Position numbers and translations under genes: made by a program
Assembly (NCBI RefSeq): GCF_000283155.1
Contig: NW_004454197.1
Span: 16,625,656-16,689,655, forward strand
Direction: 5' to 3'
Source of the DNA: Ceratotherium simum simum
Taxonomy: Eukaryota > Chordata > Mammalia > Perissodactyla > Rhinocerotidae
DNA length: 64,000 nt
Part shown: positions 43,208-55,164 of the stretch, piece after piece
Layout of the letters: each line of letters begins with the position of its first letter
Numbering within the stretch: the first letter of the stretch is position 1
The notes under the pieces: generated by a model
Told to the model about the DNA's origin: nothing
Seen by the model: only the letters and a program-made list of their open reading frames with translations
Databases searched by the model: none

Positions 43208-43884
43208 TGGATCATGCAAGAATTTGCACTTCACCACCAATCCTCATATTGCTGTATGCTTAGAGACGAGTTGGGGTAAATTTTATTTCCTGATCTTGAT
43301 TTTTTATTGAAGAAAATATGAATTTGATCATTTCAACCCCTTTTAGTGTTCTACATGAAGAAATGGGCAAGATTCTGTTTTCCAAGGAGAAAGGTGCACA
43401 CACAAGTCTTCAAAATGAAAGATGTGATAAAAGCAGTTTTTTCATGGCCCTGATAATGCCAGCAGAGAGGATTGCTGTGACTTCGGGTGGCTGATTCAAC
43501 CGGCATATCTCCGCGATAGAGTCGGTTATCTCAAATACCCTGAACCTAGCACGTCAAGGCTGAAATAGCTTATGTCTAATGTGTAGAATGATAGACCAGG
43601 AATTCCTAAGAAAAGCAAAGTGTGGTGCAAGCTGCTTGATCACCAAGAGGCCGACTCTCCCCAAAATACTTGAGTGTCTCTTTTTCTCAGAAGTGGAAAA
43701 AACCGATGATGTTATTTTTTAAATTACATCTAAATTCTATGGTAGAATATGACAAAATACATTCCAGAGCTCATTAAAACCAACAAGTGGGGTAAGAATC
43801 CATTGACCACTCCTTTTCAAATTAAAACTCTGAATCTCCTGGTATTCAAAAATGATATGCTTATTCAGAAGGCATGGAATTGCT

Positions 43885-44800
43885 GGATTCATTCATTCAA
43901 CAAACTTACTGGGTGCCCACCATTTACCTTTTCAGTGCACTTGTGACACAATGGTGAACAAAACAAATAAAAAACCCTACCCACATGCCCCTTACATTCT
44001 GCTGTGTGTAGGGGAGGGGAAGATTGAGGGAAGACAAACAACAAGCATAGTAAATAAGTGAAAAAATAGCAGGTTGGAAGGTGATGATTTCTATGATTAA
44101 AAAAACGTCAAGAAAGTTTACACTGGATCAGGAATGCCTGCCACAGGAGGGGGTGGGGGAGGGTAGGTGCAGGTTGCAATTTAAAGTAGGGTGATCTAAG
44201 CAGGCCATATTGAGTAGGTAACAATTGAGTAAGACTAGAAGGAGGTGAGGAAGGTAGGGGTGTAGACAACTAGAGGGATGTGGAGGAAGCAGCCACTGCA
44301 GAGACTAGTAGGAGGCTGTCTGGGTGCTGGAGGGGCTGGAGGGCTAGAGTGGAGCCGCTGAGCATAAGGGCCTCAGGGGATGAGGTCTGAGAAGTCACTG
44401 AGGCTGAACCACGTGGATCCTCATAAGGACACTGGCTTTCACTGTGAATGAAATGGACTATTTGCAGGGTTTTTAAAGAATGGTATTAACTAGCTAAGAC
44501 ATCACATGAATCATTTTGGCTACTGTGTTGAAAATGGATTGTGCAGAAGGGGCAGGGCAAGAAGCAGTGAGAAAATTATTGGCATAATCCAGGATGTTGA
44601 TAAGATGTTGATGGCTCACCCCAGGGTGGTAGCAGAGGAGCTGGTGAGAAGTGTTGAACCGTGGATATATTCTGCAGGTGGAGCCAACAGCATTTCCCGA
44701 CAAAATGCATGTCATGTGTGAGAGAGAGAGAGGAGCCATGATGGCTCAAGTCTTCTTTCCCTAAGCAACTGGAAGACTTACCATCATTTTACAGTTGATT
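43885..44800 (-). mobile_element. LINE-2 (L2) fossil
   Basis: Left end CATTCATTCAACAAACTTACTGGGTGCCC. Then AGTAGGGTGATCTAAGCAGG, TAAGGGCCTCAGGGGATGAGG, GGCTACTGTGTTGAAAATGG, GGCATAATCCAGGATG, CCAGGGTGGTAGCAGAGGAG and GGTGGAGCCAACAGCATTTCC, all in the minus-strand L2 order. No intact frame. Confidence 0.85.
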
Positions 44801-45934
44801 GCAAAAGGATCAGCCTCGATAATCTAAGACAGGCATCTCAGGTCTCTGATTTAAGGACATTGTTGTAAATGTCATTTGCGTAGAGCAGAAGAAACTGCCT
44901 TTATTCCATCTCTAGCAAAACTCAAAGAAGAAAATCAGCATTATGAAAATTGTTTGTGAGAAGACGGCTGAATTCTGATTTAGTAAAAGGTACGTAATCC
45001 CCGAGTTCTAGCAAAGGCAAAGAGGAGACAGGGCCACAGTAAAGAAAAATATCACTTGGGTTGCTACCAACTAATAGGATCATATAAAAATGAAATGGAG
45101 ACTAAAAGTACTGCGATGTTGATGGATTATGATGAGAATTGAGTTAAAGAAAATAAGTGCTTTAAATCATCCAATTCTCTAAATAACATTGGAAACCAGG
45201 GAACTGGATGTATTCAAGCTTATCTGCACCCAATTTGAAAAATGCTGGCAAGATTACTAACTGCAATTTCGTGATGACATGATGGGGCCCCAAAAGCAAT
45301 TCTGAAGACAGCTTGTCTCCTTGCAGAGATAACAGACTCGAACATAATCCAGGTTCCTTCAAAGGGTCAATTCAGGGGTCACAGCCAAGATCAGGTTTGT
45401 AATTGTTGTAATTTCACCTTCTGCTGGCAGAAGGCATCGAGTCAGACGAGGCACTGCCCGGAGAGAAGCAATTTTCTCTATAAAATGATTGTCATTAATA
45501 GAGCTTATTATAGGGGAGATGACCAAGCCTTTGGTCTTTTCGAAGTTCTAATTTTGTGCTACCATATCAAGTGGTAAACCAAAAAATTTCAGAGAATCTA
45601 AGGTATTATCATGTTGCACAACTTCCCAATCCCATAGACACCAGCTGAAATACCGCTCAGGACAATTTCTCTCTTTTCACGCAAGAACATTTAGAGGAGT
45701 GTGTTGGTGAGTCCATTGCCTGGGCAACTCTTGCTGTTTGAGAGAGAGGTGTTCAGACCCTTGCCGATGTTGTGCAGAAGCAAGACAAATGTTCTAGGCC
45801 TCATACGTCCTTGGGGTTAGGCTGGGAAGCGGTAGCCCAGCTCTTGATGCTGTGGGAATAGAGTCTTCCCTGCCCATCCAGGAAGAAAATATTTGCTCAG
45901 CTCCTAACGGCCACATGGTAGGCTTTGCACTTGC
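44801..45934. other. Unassigned, low-repeat stretch
   Basis: No gene or named repeat recognised. Confidence 0.4.
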
Positions 45935-46035
45935 AGAATCTTGTGTGCAATTAGATCCACTCTCTTATAGTATAGGGGATAAAACTGATAGCCAGACAGA
46001 GTGAGTGACTTGCCCAAGATTACACAGTGGTAGAG
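45935..46035 (-). repeat. MIR SINE fragment
   Basis: AGAGTGAGTGACTTGCCCAAGATTACACAGTGG is the minus-strand MIR core; flanks are diverged. Confidence 0.7.
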
Positions 46036-48124
46036 ACCATGTTAAGTCTTACGTTCAACTCATTGTGCCACACTACATACTTCAGTGGGAATCATTCTGC
46101 CAACCACCCATCTACAGTGTTTGATATTAGAGGAGAGAACTGTGGGGAACAGATATCTGACTTGGGCTTGCTGTTTCCTGTTTGCATTGCGCTAATTACC
46201 ACAATTACTGTAAGTATACCAAGAAGGGGTTTCTTAGCATAATCTTTATCCAGAGCCACATATTATATGTACTTTAGGGATATGTATAATTACTGCCCCC
46301 CCCCAATTCAATCAGTGAGGCCAAGCGATATCTGTGCCTTTCCATATCAGTATTGTTAGCTTCTTTGCCACAAGCAGAGACGTGATAATTACCAGATGCA
46401 ATCAGATCTGGAGCATAAAATGCAATTTTCAAATATTGCTGAAAACCAACTGTAGTACAGTTTGCTACATTCTTATGAACCAAACCTAACTGGAGAACTA
46501 ACAACACTGGTTTCTGTTGACCTACTTATGATTTGATATTTAAAAGAAAAGTAAAAAGAATAGGATGCCCTGAACTCAGACGTCAAGGAGGCAGCCGTCA
46601 CTAATTCTCAATGTGAGGAATTGGATTTTCAGGTGTCAATTGTCGTTCGGGTGCCTATTGAGTGAGGCAAAGACCGACTTGATTAAATACGCACTTTCAG
46701 CTCTTTGTATGTTCATGACCACCAGGGCCTTGGTCCCAGCTCAATTTGAAAAAAGTGCTCCTATCTTGTTACTATTCATACCCATGATAAGAGGTATAAG
46801 TGTTTCTTCCGCCAATTGCAACTCAAAACTAGCGTGTTTGGGTAAAAATAAGCAAATACATACGCACATACATTCAACTGAAAAGAATTGTAATAGCCAA
46901 CCTTGGAGCAGCACTTCTTCTGCCTGTGGTTCCCGTACTGACTATTGATCTGTATCCTCAGAGGGAGTCAGATCCCAGCAGTGGGCCCCAGGAGGCGAGC
47001 CCCCTAAGCAGACACTAGATTCCTTACTCAGCATCTGACATTTGAAGTGATGTCTAACAAAGGCTTCTTTTCTGAGTTGCCCCTTTAAAAGAGAAGTACC
47101 TATCAGTCAGTCATTTGGGTTCAAAATACCAAAAAGCTCTGGGGACCCAGTTTGAGAAAGGTGAATATGAAGAGGAGGCTCTATAGGACCAGCCATCCCC
47201 ACTGATGTAAATAAGAGTTATAGGACCAAGGTTCCCCTCCAACAGCCTTCAATGAACCACCATAAGTGACTCTCCTAATTGTGCAGGGCCTCACTTTTTT
47301 CTTTTAATGTAGAGAGAAAAAAAATCTGCCCTGTCAAAGCCATACTAGAGAATTCTTTTAAAATAAACAGCTAAACTTAACTGCAGGCTTTTCTTTCCAT
47401 GGACATATTTTAAATGTATATGTTGGATGGCTGCTGGAAAAATGACAAGTGTCTGTTTTCATTAGACTCCCCAAGTGCATGGATCTAATTGACAGCTTTT
47501 CTGAGGCATGGAGGAACTTCTAGCTTCAGGGTTTCCATAGCAACGGGTCCCCACTGCTAAAGCAGCACCGCTCACAGTCATCGTTCACAGGAACCCACAT
47601 TTTAGACACCCAGTTAAGTTATCCAGGAATTTCAACATCCCAGAGGTTAATAAATCCAATTTTCCAAGCCGGCAAAATTTCCTGTTTTGGGGGCTAAGTT
47701 TCCAGTTCAGATCTCCAAGAATGCTTTGTTCAATTTATATGTGTGTTTTTTTTTTCTTCCTGTCTGGCTCTGTAGCATATTTATTGTATATTTTAAAGGC
47801 TTAAGCCTTAAATTGACCTGGTTATCTCTCTTTTATCTCCCTCCAAAAGAGTAACATTGCACCGTCCTCCTTTTGTGGAAGGTAACACTTGCCAGGCTTA
47901 GTGATCTCAGATAAGCCATGTCAACAAACTCCAGGTTCGCAAGTCCCCAGGTAAGGCAGGGGCAGAGAGGCAGGGCGGTCACTCAGGCACTTAGCTCAGG
48001 CCTGGACTGGTGGGGGCTGTGGTGCAGCCCACTCTCCACTCACCAGGCCAGTCTGAGGGGCTGTGTCACCCCAGAATGGTGCCCCTTTCTAACTCGACAA
48101 AGACTGAGGTATGCAGACCTGACA
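46036..48124. other. Low-repeat stretch (2.1 kb) with an RFX-type motif
   Basis: No transposon or exon recognised. 47390-47880 is notably free of repeats and carries the X-box at 47531-47544. Frames of up to 111 codons are unrecognised. Confidence 0.4.
47531..47544. promoter_or_regulatory. Candidate RFX X-box
   Basis: GTTTCCATAGCAAC is an X-box dyad: GTTTCC and AGCAAC half-sites with a two-base spacer, resembling the RFX1-3 consensus GTTGCCATGGCAAC. The surrounding 500 bases are repeat-free. RFX factors bind such dyads in enhancers and ciliary gene promoters; here no gene is visible. Confidence 0.5.
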
Positions 48125-48315
48125 ATATGTAGCACATTTGGCATACATTATTTTATTTAATCCTCAGAGCCTGATGACAGAGCTCTTATTAATCCTAAAG
48201 TATATCAAGCAAAACCAAGGTAAAGTACCATGCTCAGGGCCACAGAAACTGCGAGTAGCAAAGCCAGGATTCCAAAGTAAGTCCAGTTCCCATACCTGTG
48301 TTCTCCCCACTGCGC
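48125..48315 (-). repeat. MIR SINE
   Basis: ATTATTTTATTTAATCCTCAGAGCC, GCTCAGGGCCACAGAAACTGCGAGTAGCAAAGCCAGGATTCC and TTCCCATACCTGTGTTCTCCCCACTGC follow minus-strand MIR order. A 136-codon frame through it (48138-48548) is incidental. Confidence 0.8.
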
Positions 48316-48487
48316 TAGAGGGAAATATGCAAACTGTGGATGCCCTGACCTCCTCAAAGATAGGCCTGCTGGACACAGAAAGGGAGGGTTCTGCTCTTCA
48401 AACCATCCAATTAGAAGAACTTCTCACAAATTGCTACCTGCACAGGGCCCATTGGCATTTAAAAATCAATTGTCCCTTAAATGTGTA

Positions 48488-48506
48488 TGTCGCCACCTTC
48501 TGGGCT
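48488..48506 (-). promoter_or_regulatory. Candidate CTCF binding site
   Basis: The minus strand reads AGCCCAGAAGGTGGCGACA. The core CCAGAAGGTGGCG fits the CTCF form CC(A/C)(C/G)NAGGTGGC(A/G). It has the same orientation as the candidate at 43189-43207. Confidence 0.4.
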
Positions 48507-49439
48507 GTGTCACACACAGGATCCTCACATTTCTCCAAGAGGAAATGACAGCCTCCTGGAAGTTACTTGTACATAAGGCTCTGTGTTCAAACAAGATGGC
48601 TTGGATCCATGCTAATAGATTCTTATCAGTTAATTGAATCAGTTACTGCTCATTTTCCTGGGCACCTCTGATGGCATCTGCCTACAGCCCTTCACTATCA
48701 AGGTCCCCTGGAAATTAGATGGCTGGGTGAATGGTTTCCTTCAAACTGTAACCCACCCACAATGGGAAAGGAGTATTCAGGTGTCATATTCCTATGTGAG
48801 GAGAAGAAAAGTATTTGTTAAGCATAGGACAAGGGTCGGTTTAGGACTTAACTCATTTTCATTTCTTTTAATTGAAATATTGTGTCACAAAGTTTTGTCT
48901 TCACCATTTTTTTAGATAAAGGAGAATTTTAATACCTAAGAAAAGTATATAAGTATGAAGTCAGCGACTGAGTGAATTGGGGAGACTCACCAGTAATTAC
49001 CTGGACCCAGAAATGAGGGTGTCTGATGTGATGGCCAAGCAAGGGCTGCTGATCAGCATGACTGACAGCTCAGCACCTCCCCTTGTAATTCACACATAAC
49101 AGACAGCGTGAGGTTAAAGGAAAAAAGGCTGTAGACACAGAGGTCAATGTCCAATGCTTTGAAATATGATAGCTCAAGCACAGCAGAGAAAAAGTTAAAA
49201 AAAAGAAGAAGAAGAAGAAAAGACACAAGCCAAAAGATTATTCCCTTTCCTCCCTGGGAAAATGGGCTTTCTCCAGGCATTCTTCTAGGAATCCTTATCC
49301 GCCCCCCCACCCCCAACTAAATCCGCAGGTCAAGAAAATGCTCTCTCTGGTTGGCAATTCCAGCCATGCAAATGCAACCAAACAGGAGGAGGCATGGACA
49401 GAGAAAGAACTTGCAGGCTTAGAACAGGAAAGCAGACAG
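48507..49439. other. Unassigned stretch
   Basis: No gene or named repeat. A short AAG-repeat patch lies at 49201-49218. Confidence 0.4.
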
Positions 49440-50428
49440 AATTCCCTCATTTATTCATTCTTTCAACAAATATTTATTCGATTCTTACTATGTGCCAGAC
49501 ACTGGGGAAAGAGTAATAAACAAAATATTCCCATGGAACATACACTCTGGTAGGGGAAGACAGAGTAAACAGAAATATTCTGTCAGTTTGTCATAAGGAG
49601 TGATGGGAAATAAAGTAAGGTAATGAGGAAAAGGTTTTTATTTTCTATAGGGAGGCCACAGAGGCCTGCTCGATGAGGTGCATTTGACCAGAGACTTGAA
49701 GTGAGGCAGCAAGCCATCAGGATGTGCAAAGGCCAGAGCAGTATAGCAGAAGAAAGCACCCGTGCAAAGGCCCTGAGGTACTATCAGGCTTGGCACTGTT
49801 CCAGCCATGCCAGAGGGCCAAGGAGCTTGAGGGAAGTGACCAAGTGTCGCAGATTGGGATCCCTAGTCTGAGAAGCAGGTTCTGAGAATAAGATGATTGT
49901 AAGGAAGGGTATTTAGGGAGTACACTCAGGATCAACACATATGAAAGGAAAGGGGAGGAAGGAGGATTGAAAAGGAGAAGTTGGACCACTTTGTGGTTTC
50001 AACAGAGGATGCAGGCAGCCCCACAGGGAGCTCCCAAGCTGGACTGGCACTTCAGAGTTGCCAGACTCTACGTCCCTGTATTCACCAGTCATCTATAGGC
50101 TGCACCAGGAAGAGGGCATGGCCTTGGGAGAAGCTTTCTCCATCTGTGGGCAATTTCCACAGGGGCCTGGAGGTGCAGGAAACAATTCTTTCAGTCCTGA
50201 AGAGGGATCCAGGTGACATATCAAAGTATCCACTGCACTAAGGGGCGAGTGTCAAGCAATAACGACAGAAATACACCAGGATCCAGATCATTACGAAGCC
50301 ACGGATAGAATTTGGGCTTATCGTGGGCTGTCACTGGAGGATTTGAGGAGACATATTTTAAAAGGATCATTCTAGCTGTTGATTTTAGAAGAGACTGTGG
50401 GTGGTGGGACATGGTGGAATGTTAAGAA
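49440..50428 (-). mobile_element. LINE-2 (L2) fossil, split
   Basis: 49440-49845 covers the L2 3' end (TTTATTCATTCTTTCAACAAATATTTATTCG) through GGTGCATTTGACCAGAGACTTGAAG and GTGCAAAGGCCCTGAGG. The element resumes at about 50268 (TCCAGATCATTACG) with ATTTTAAAAGGATCATTCTAGC to 50428. The 420 bases between are another old repeat. Bordered on the right by a Tigger-like element. Confidence 0.85.
49846..50267. repeat. Old insertion within the L2, family not assigned
   Basis: About 420 bases break the L2. Words such as GGGTATTTAGGGAGTACACTC and CCCCACAGGGAGCTCCC resemble the unassigned dispersed repeat seen at 11712 and near 29300. No clear terminal duplication. Confidence 0.4.
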
Positions 50429-50430
50429 TA

Positions 50431-50640
50431 CAGTCATGCACAGCTTAACAACGGGAATGTGTTCTGAGAAACGCATCCTTAGGCAATTTCACCGCTGTGC
50501 GAACATCACAGAGTGCACTTACACAGACCTAGATGGTGTAGCCTATCACACACCTAGGCTGTATGACACTAATCCTATGGGACCACCAGGGTATACGCGG
50601 TCTATCCTTGAACAAAACATTGTTATGTGGCTCATGGCTG
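50431..50640. mobile_element. Short Tigger-like DNA transposon (210 bp)
   Basis: Begins CAGTCATGCACAGCTTAAC and ends GTTATGTGGCTCATGGCTG, an imperfect 20-plus-base inverted repeat. It is bounded by TA on both sides (50429-50430 and 50641-50642). Same family as 35337-35545. TA duplication plus inverted ends indicate a Tc1/mariner-type (pogo/Tigger) MITE; no transposase. Confidence 0.88.
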
Positions 50641-50642
50641 TA

Positions 50643-51051
50643 AGGACGTCATGGGTACAGAGCTTAAAGGAAATAAAAAATTGCGCAAGAGACAGAAAAG
50701 AAGTTTTCAATAAGGACAGCAAGGTCAACACAGAATTTCTAGGTGTTGTCAGTGAGCCCCGGCCAGTGGCATAATAAGATGGAAGGGGAAAAAGAGAGCA
50801 GATCTAGACAGAGGACACAAGAACAAGGCTCGGCCATTCACGTCTGGAAAAACATCGAAAATTCTTTCTGTAGGTGAATCAGAGATTCAAAGCAACTTTT
50901 TAGTATGTTTGGTGCGAGCAAATAAAGAAGATTAGAGTCTCCTTGAGGATTCTCAGGATTGCTTAGAAGGTAGGTCATGGAGGTGTTCAGGAAAGGTGAA
51001 ATTCATCAGAGAGCTGATAAAAAGAAAATGGGGCTTCCTTCTGATTTAGGG
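50643..51051. other. Unassigned stretch
   Basis: Partly L2-like at first (TACAGAGCTTAAAGGAAATAAAAAATTGC is not diagnostic); no gene recognised. Confidence 0.35.
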
Positions 51052-51197
51052 CAGTGGTTCTTAGAGTTGGGGAGTATCACAACCATCTGAAGAGCTAATA
51101 GCCACCCAGGTGCATTAACATAGGCTAGGTCCTGGGCCTTTGTGTAGTGCTAAGCTTCCCAGCTGATGCTGATACCCGCAAAGTGAGAGAACCACTG
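51052..51197. mobile_element. Short hAT (MER5-like) element
   Basis: CAGTGGTTCTTAGAGTTGG at the left and AGAGAACCACTG at the right form the hAT-Charlie type terminal inverted repeat (CAGTGGTTCT / AGAACCACTG). Length about 146. The flanking 8-mers match only partly, so the target duplication is uncertain. Confidence 0.8.
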
Positions 51198-52955
51198 ATC
51201 TGGGAGATTGCTTTACGATGTGCCAGTATTTGGTCGGCCTCCCATCCCTGGGAAAAAACAATCAAAGGATGTCATTCTCCTTTGGATCCAGTTCAAAATC
51301 AGTGTCCATTAATGTCCAGATATTACATGCAGCATTTCTGTCCTCTGCTGGAAGGTATGGGACTCATTACCTATTTGAAAGACCCGGAGCCTCTGAACTG
51401 ATGAGTCTGCTTGCTGACAGGAGTAGGTGAGAGCAGAGTTGCTGAGTTTTGCAGCTGAGTCTCTGTTGGCATAACCCAGGGACCCAGGGATTCCACTTAG
51501 GGAGGAGGACTGGGCAAAATATGGTCCAAGTCTTTTTAATACCTTCTTGGACAAAAAAATTAAAATGGGCTACAGGTGTCCTCCAATCGTGAAACTATTA
51601 TTGGGGCATGAAGTGAAAGTTTCTCCTTGTTCTCTGACAGCAAAACAAAACTCAAGTAATCATGACTTCTGAGCAGAGGGGCTTGGAGCAGACTCTCCAG
51701 GCTCTCCTCCCATCTTACAGTTACAGGAACAGACTTCGGAGACTCTCGCAAGAAAAAACGGTGCCCGCCCACGAATCCCCTCTGTTCCCGTGACAAGATG
51801 ACAGTCCTGCCTGGTGGTGCCATGGGTCTCGGGCTGCGTAAAGGGAGTTTCCTGAGGGTTTTCCAGTAAGAGGAACGCAAGGATTTTAGTCAACAAGGGA
51901 GCGGGGCACAAAAATTTAGGACAGATCTAATTTCGTTTTCAGAAAACTTGAAGGGGAAAGATGTGACCCCACATCTCCACTGCCTCAGTCAAGCTATCAT
52001 TGGTAAGTAAAGCTTGCAGACAGGCCAGCTTCCACAAAAAACCTCAGAAATATGTCAACCAGTTATCCATCCGATTGAAAGAAGGCAGTCTCCGGAGACT
52101 AAGGGCTGAATAAAGCACTGTTGCTTCAGAGTATACTATATATATACCATATATTATTAAGTATACTATACTAGTTTTTACACAAAATCATCATATAAAA
52201 AATTGAACTATTTAAGTCACAGGATAAATTAATAAAGAATGGGAAAAGAGGAGATTTTACCAAAATAAGCTAAAATGCAAGAACTTCTCATATTCCATAA
52301 AGAGTTTTAAATGATTGCATTTCACCACACCTGGATGACTACATAAGAATGCTCCCTTTCATCTTCAAATAATCCTTTTAACTGTGAAAAGCAAGAATAT
52401 TTATGTTCCAACCTTTACTAAGAAAACATGGCCCAGACAACAAAAAGACCAGATACAAGAAAAATGATAAGAAGTGTGTTCTTTATGGGTTGCACCATAT
52501 AAAGAAAGGGAGCTGCATAGGAAGGGGAAGGGTGTGCTCCTAAAAGAAGGCATCTGAACAAACAGGAAACCCAAAGAAAGAGCCCAGCATGGCAGTAGTG
52601 AGTGCAGGTGCGCAGCCCTGAATTATCTACAGCGTGTAAGGGCTCCAGCGACAACACTGCTGCTGAGACACCTGTGTCTGGAGACAATACGCCCACCACC
52701 CCAAATAGTCAGAGATCCCTGAGGATGCCCAAAGGAGCTTTGCTATGAACACATACAGGATGGTTTAAGCAAAACCTTTTCTATGTATTATCTACACAGT
52801 GCTCACCACACATCTCTGAAGAAGGTCACATGTTGGTTAGCATAGGAATTGGGTTCCTAATCCAGCCCATTTTATAGTAAAGCCACACCTCTAACTTTCG
52901 TGCTGGACAGCATAATAAAGATGAGGAAAGGAATGCAGAACACAGTCACTGTCAA
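51198..52955. other. Unassigned, low-repeat stretch (1.75 kb)
   Basis: No named repeat. An AT-rich patch with a direct repeat AGTATACTATA lies near 52131-52170. Frames of up to 106 codons (51560-51880 minus) are unrecognised. Confidence 0.4.
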
Positions 52956-53480
52956 GTTAGAGGACAATTAAAATAATTTTAAAAATAGCAAAACTTATGG
53001 GATCCCGGCACAGCAGACCTCATTCGTAAAATTAGAGCATTAAATGATTCTGTTACAATATAAAAGCAAAAATAATGGTGCTAAGCATTCCACTTAAAAA
53101 TCTTAGGAAAATAACACAGAAAATAACATAAACAAAAGTAGACATAAACAAATAGAAAAACAGCAAAATTAATAAATTCAAACTTGGTTCTCTGGAAACA
53201 CTAATAAAAGAGACAAACTCATGCTGGAACTAATCGAGACAAAGAGAAAAGGCATAAATCAACAAAATTTGAAGGGAGGACAGAGATGTAGCTAGCTATC
53301 TACAAGAGATTGTTTTAAATTACAATACCCTGCACATAGTAAAATTATGCCTTTGAAAAAACCCAATGAAAAGGATAATTTCCGGTAAGACCACAAAATA
53401 CAAAAATTGAAACAATAAGTAGAAATATAAACATGTTAAAAAGTGATAGATAAATTGGAAAATGTTTTAAGGAATTACTC
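52956..53480 (+). mobile_element. L1M ORF2 fragment
   Basis: A-rich plus strand with old L1 ORF2 cadence: AAAACAGCAAAATTAATAAATTC AAACTTGGTTCTCTGG, then ACACTAATAAAAGAGACAAACTC and GAGACAAAGAGAAAAGGCATAAATC. No frame remains. Confidence 0.65.
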
Positions 53481-54689
53481 CGAGAAAGGCCTGTTTTCCT
53501 CGGTTTGCACACTGATTCCTCGTTTCTGCTTGTCGAGTCTGGAACTCCTCCCAGTGGCAGGCAAACATGGCAGAGATTTTCTGTGGAGGGAACACTAGGC
53601 TGGCTACAAACTGAAAGGTTATGGAGGGAAATGAGATCACAGATTTTCTCCAGTCGATAAATAGACTCTTAATAACCGAGATATAGAATAAGAGCTAAGG
53701 AGACACCAACCAGCGGCACCGGAAAGCTCGGGCACCTGGGGAATCCACCAGCTTATAATTATAAGGGCTCACTTGGAAACTCCTGCAAGGGTTTCTTCTC
53801 AGCTCAGAGCCGAGGTCGGCCCCAAAGCATCTGATGAGGCTGGACCAGAGGAGGCAGTGAGTCATGAAAGGACCTACTGTCTTCCAATCTTGTAGAGAGA
53901 GGTCTTGATAGTTAATGTGGCTCAGTGTTCCCGAAAAGCAAGATATGGGATCACAATGGGGGAGAGTCTGCTGTACAGCTCAGCCTCGGAACCCTAAAGT
54001 CTCTTCGGAGTTTTATTAAATATAGGAAGGTAACTGCCAGGAAAGGGAGGACAGGAGCTGCTGAGATGACCCTGCCTGGGCTTTTCCACCCTGAGGCCCA
54101 ACAGTCGCCAGGCTGGGGAGATGCTGGAGAGACTGCTGGGCCTGCTCCACCCCAGGTCTGCACAGAAGGCCACCTGAGCAGAGGAGAAGGAGACATGCGC
54201 AGCAGGCAGTAATTTTTCCCAGTCGTAATGAATTTTAGAGAAATAAAGACCAGGGCCTAAACCAGATTCTCAGTCGAAGTTCTGAGTTGTAGACAGTAGG
54301 TGTGTTTCTTCCAGAAATTTTAGAAAAATCACATACTCTTTGAAAAGGCAGGGGCCGCAAGCCTTAGCCTGAGCTTTCAGAAATATCGCCCAGAACCACT
54401 CTGACTTGGGTTAGGAAGCTGCTGCTTCATGAACCCACAACCACATTGCCTCTGGCTCTCCTCCTAACGCAAAGTGGGTGTCCCGTATCCTGCCTGGTTC
54501 CCAGATGACTCACGTCTAACTGGTAGAATCTATGTCTGCACCCTGGCAGCAAGGGAGGCTTGGAAATGTAAGGGTTTGGTGGTGGTGGTTTTAAGATTTT
54601 TTGTTGGAAAGGCAGGATTTACAAAATAGGTAGTTGTCAAACTGTGAAGGGAGCATAAAAGATTTAGAGCATCTGTGAACAACCAAAGT
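53481..54689. other. Unassigned stretch (1.2 kb)
   Basis: GC-moderate, with frames to 95 codons (53925-54212 plus) that match nothing I know. 53900-54230 has an LTR-like feel (GTGGCTCAGTGTTCCCGAAAAGC ... GTTTTATTAAATATAGGAAGG), but no terminal structure is visible. Confidence 0.35.
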
Positions 54690-54850
54690 CAATCACTGTG
54701 GCCATGGGCAAGTCACCTCAGTCTCCTCTCTCGTAGAAAGGAGTATGTACTAATAACTTCCTTTAAGGGATGTGAGAATGAAATTAAAAAAATGTATGCA
54801 CGTCACAGAGACTAACACATAATTCTCCATACGTGTCAGTTCACAAAAGA
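54690..54850 (+). repeat. MIR SINE fragment
   Basis: GGCCATGGGCAAGTCACCTCAGTCTCC, AATAACTTCCTTTAAGGGATGTGAGAATGAAATT and GTATGCACGTCACAGAGAC follow plus-strand MIR order. Confidence 0.65.
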
Positions 54851-55164
54851 CACCTGCCCTAATGTAACTTTAAACCTGGAGCTGGCTCTTCCTGAGTGTG
54901 TTCCCATCACAAAGACGCTGAATTTGACAATATCATTTCAAATTCTGTCCTGCTGTAGGACAAAAACATTACCCAAAATATTCACATGGAGTCTGGCTGT
55001 AAAGTGGAAATATCCAACCAATGACCCAAGAAAACAGCCAGAGTGGAGTTAGAAGCCACATCTCTTTAAAGAACACGAACACAGTATACTGAGAAAGATG
55101 CTCCACTGTTAGCTAATGTCTAGTCAGGCCATCAAACAGACACCGTGATGACAATGACAAAGAC
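54851..55164. other. Unassigned stretch
   Basis: No gene or named repeat. Confidence 0.4.

Larger units (their letters stand above)
41196..43884. other. Low-repeat stretch (2.7 kb)
   Basis: No named repeat beyond a short L2/MIR-type tail word (GCTCAATAAATATTTGTG at 42341-42358). No exon recognised. Contains a TATA-like word (43039-43046) and a CTCF-like motif (43189-43207). Confidence 0.4.

Noticed and set aside
48138..48548. 136-codon plus frame
   Set aside because: Its first half is antisense MIR sequence; no domain or splice context supports a gene.
52410..52700. 93-codon minus frame with a hydrophobic end
   Set aside because: Looks like a membrane tail by composition, but no family, start context or conservation evidence.
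53900..54230. Possible ERV LTR (GTGGCTCAGTGTTCCCGAAAAGC ... GTTTTATTAAATATAGG)
   Set aside because: No TG/CA termini with duplicated target and no certain library memory; left as unassigned.
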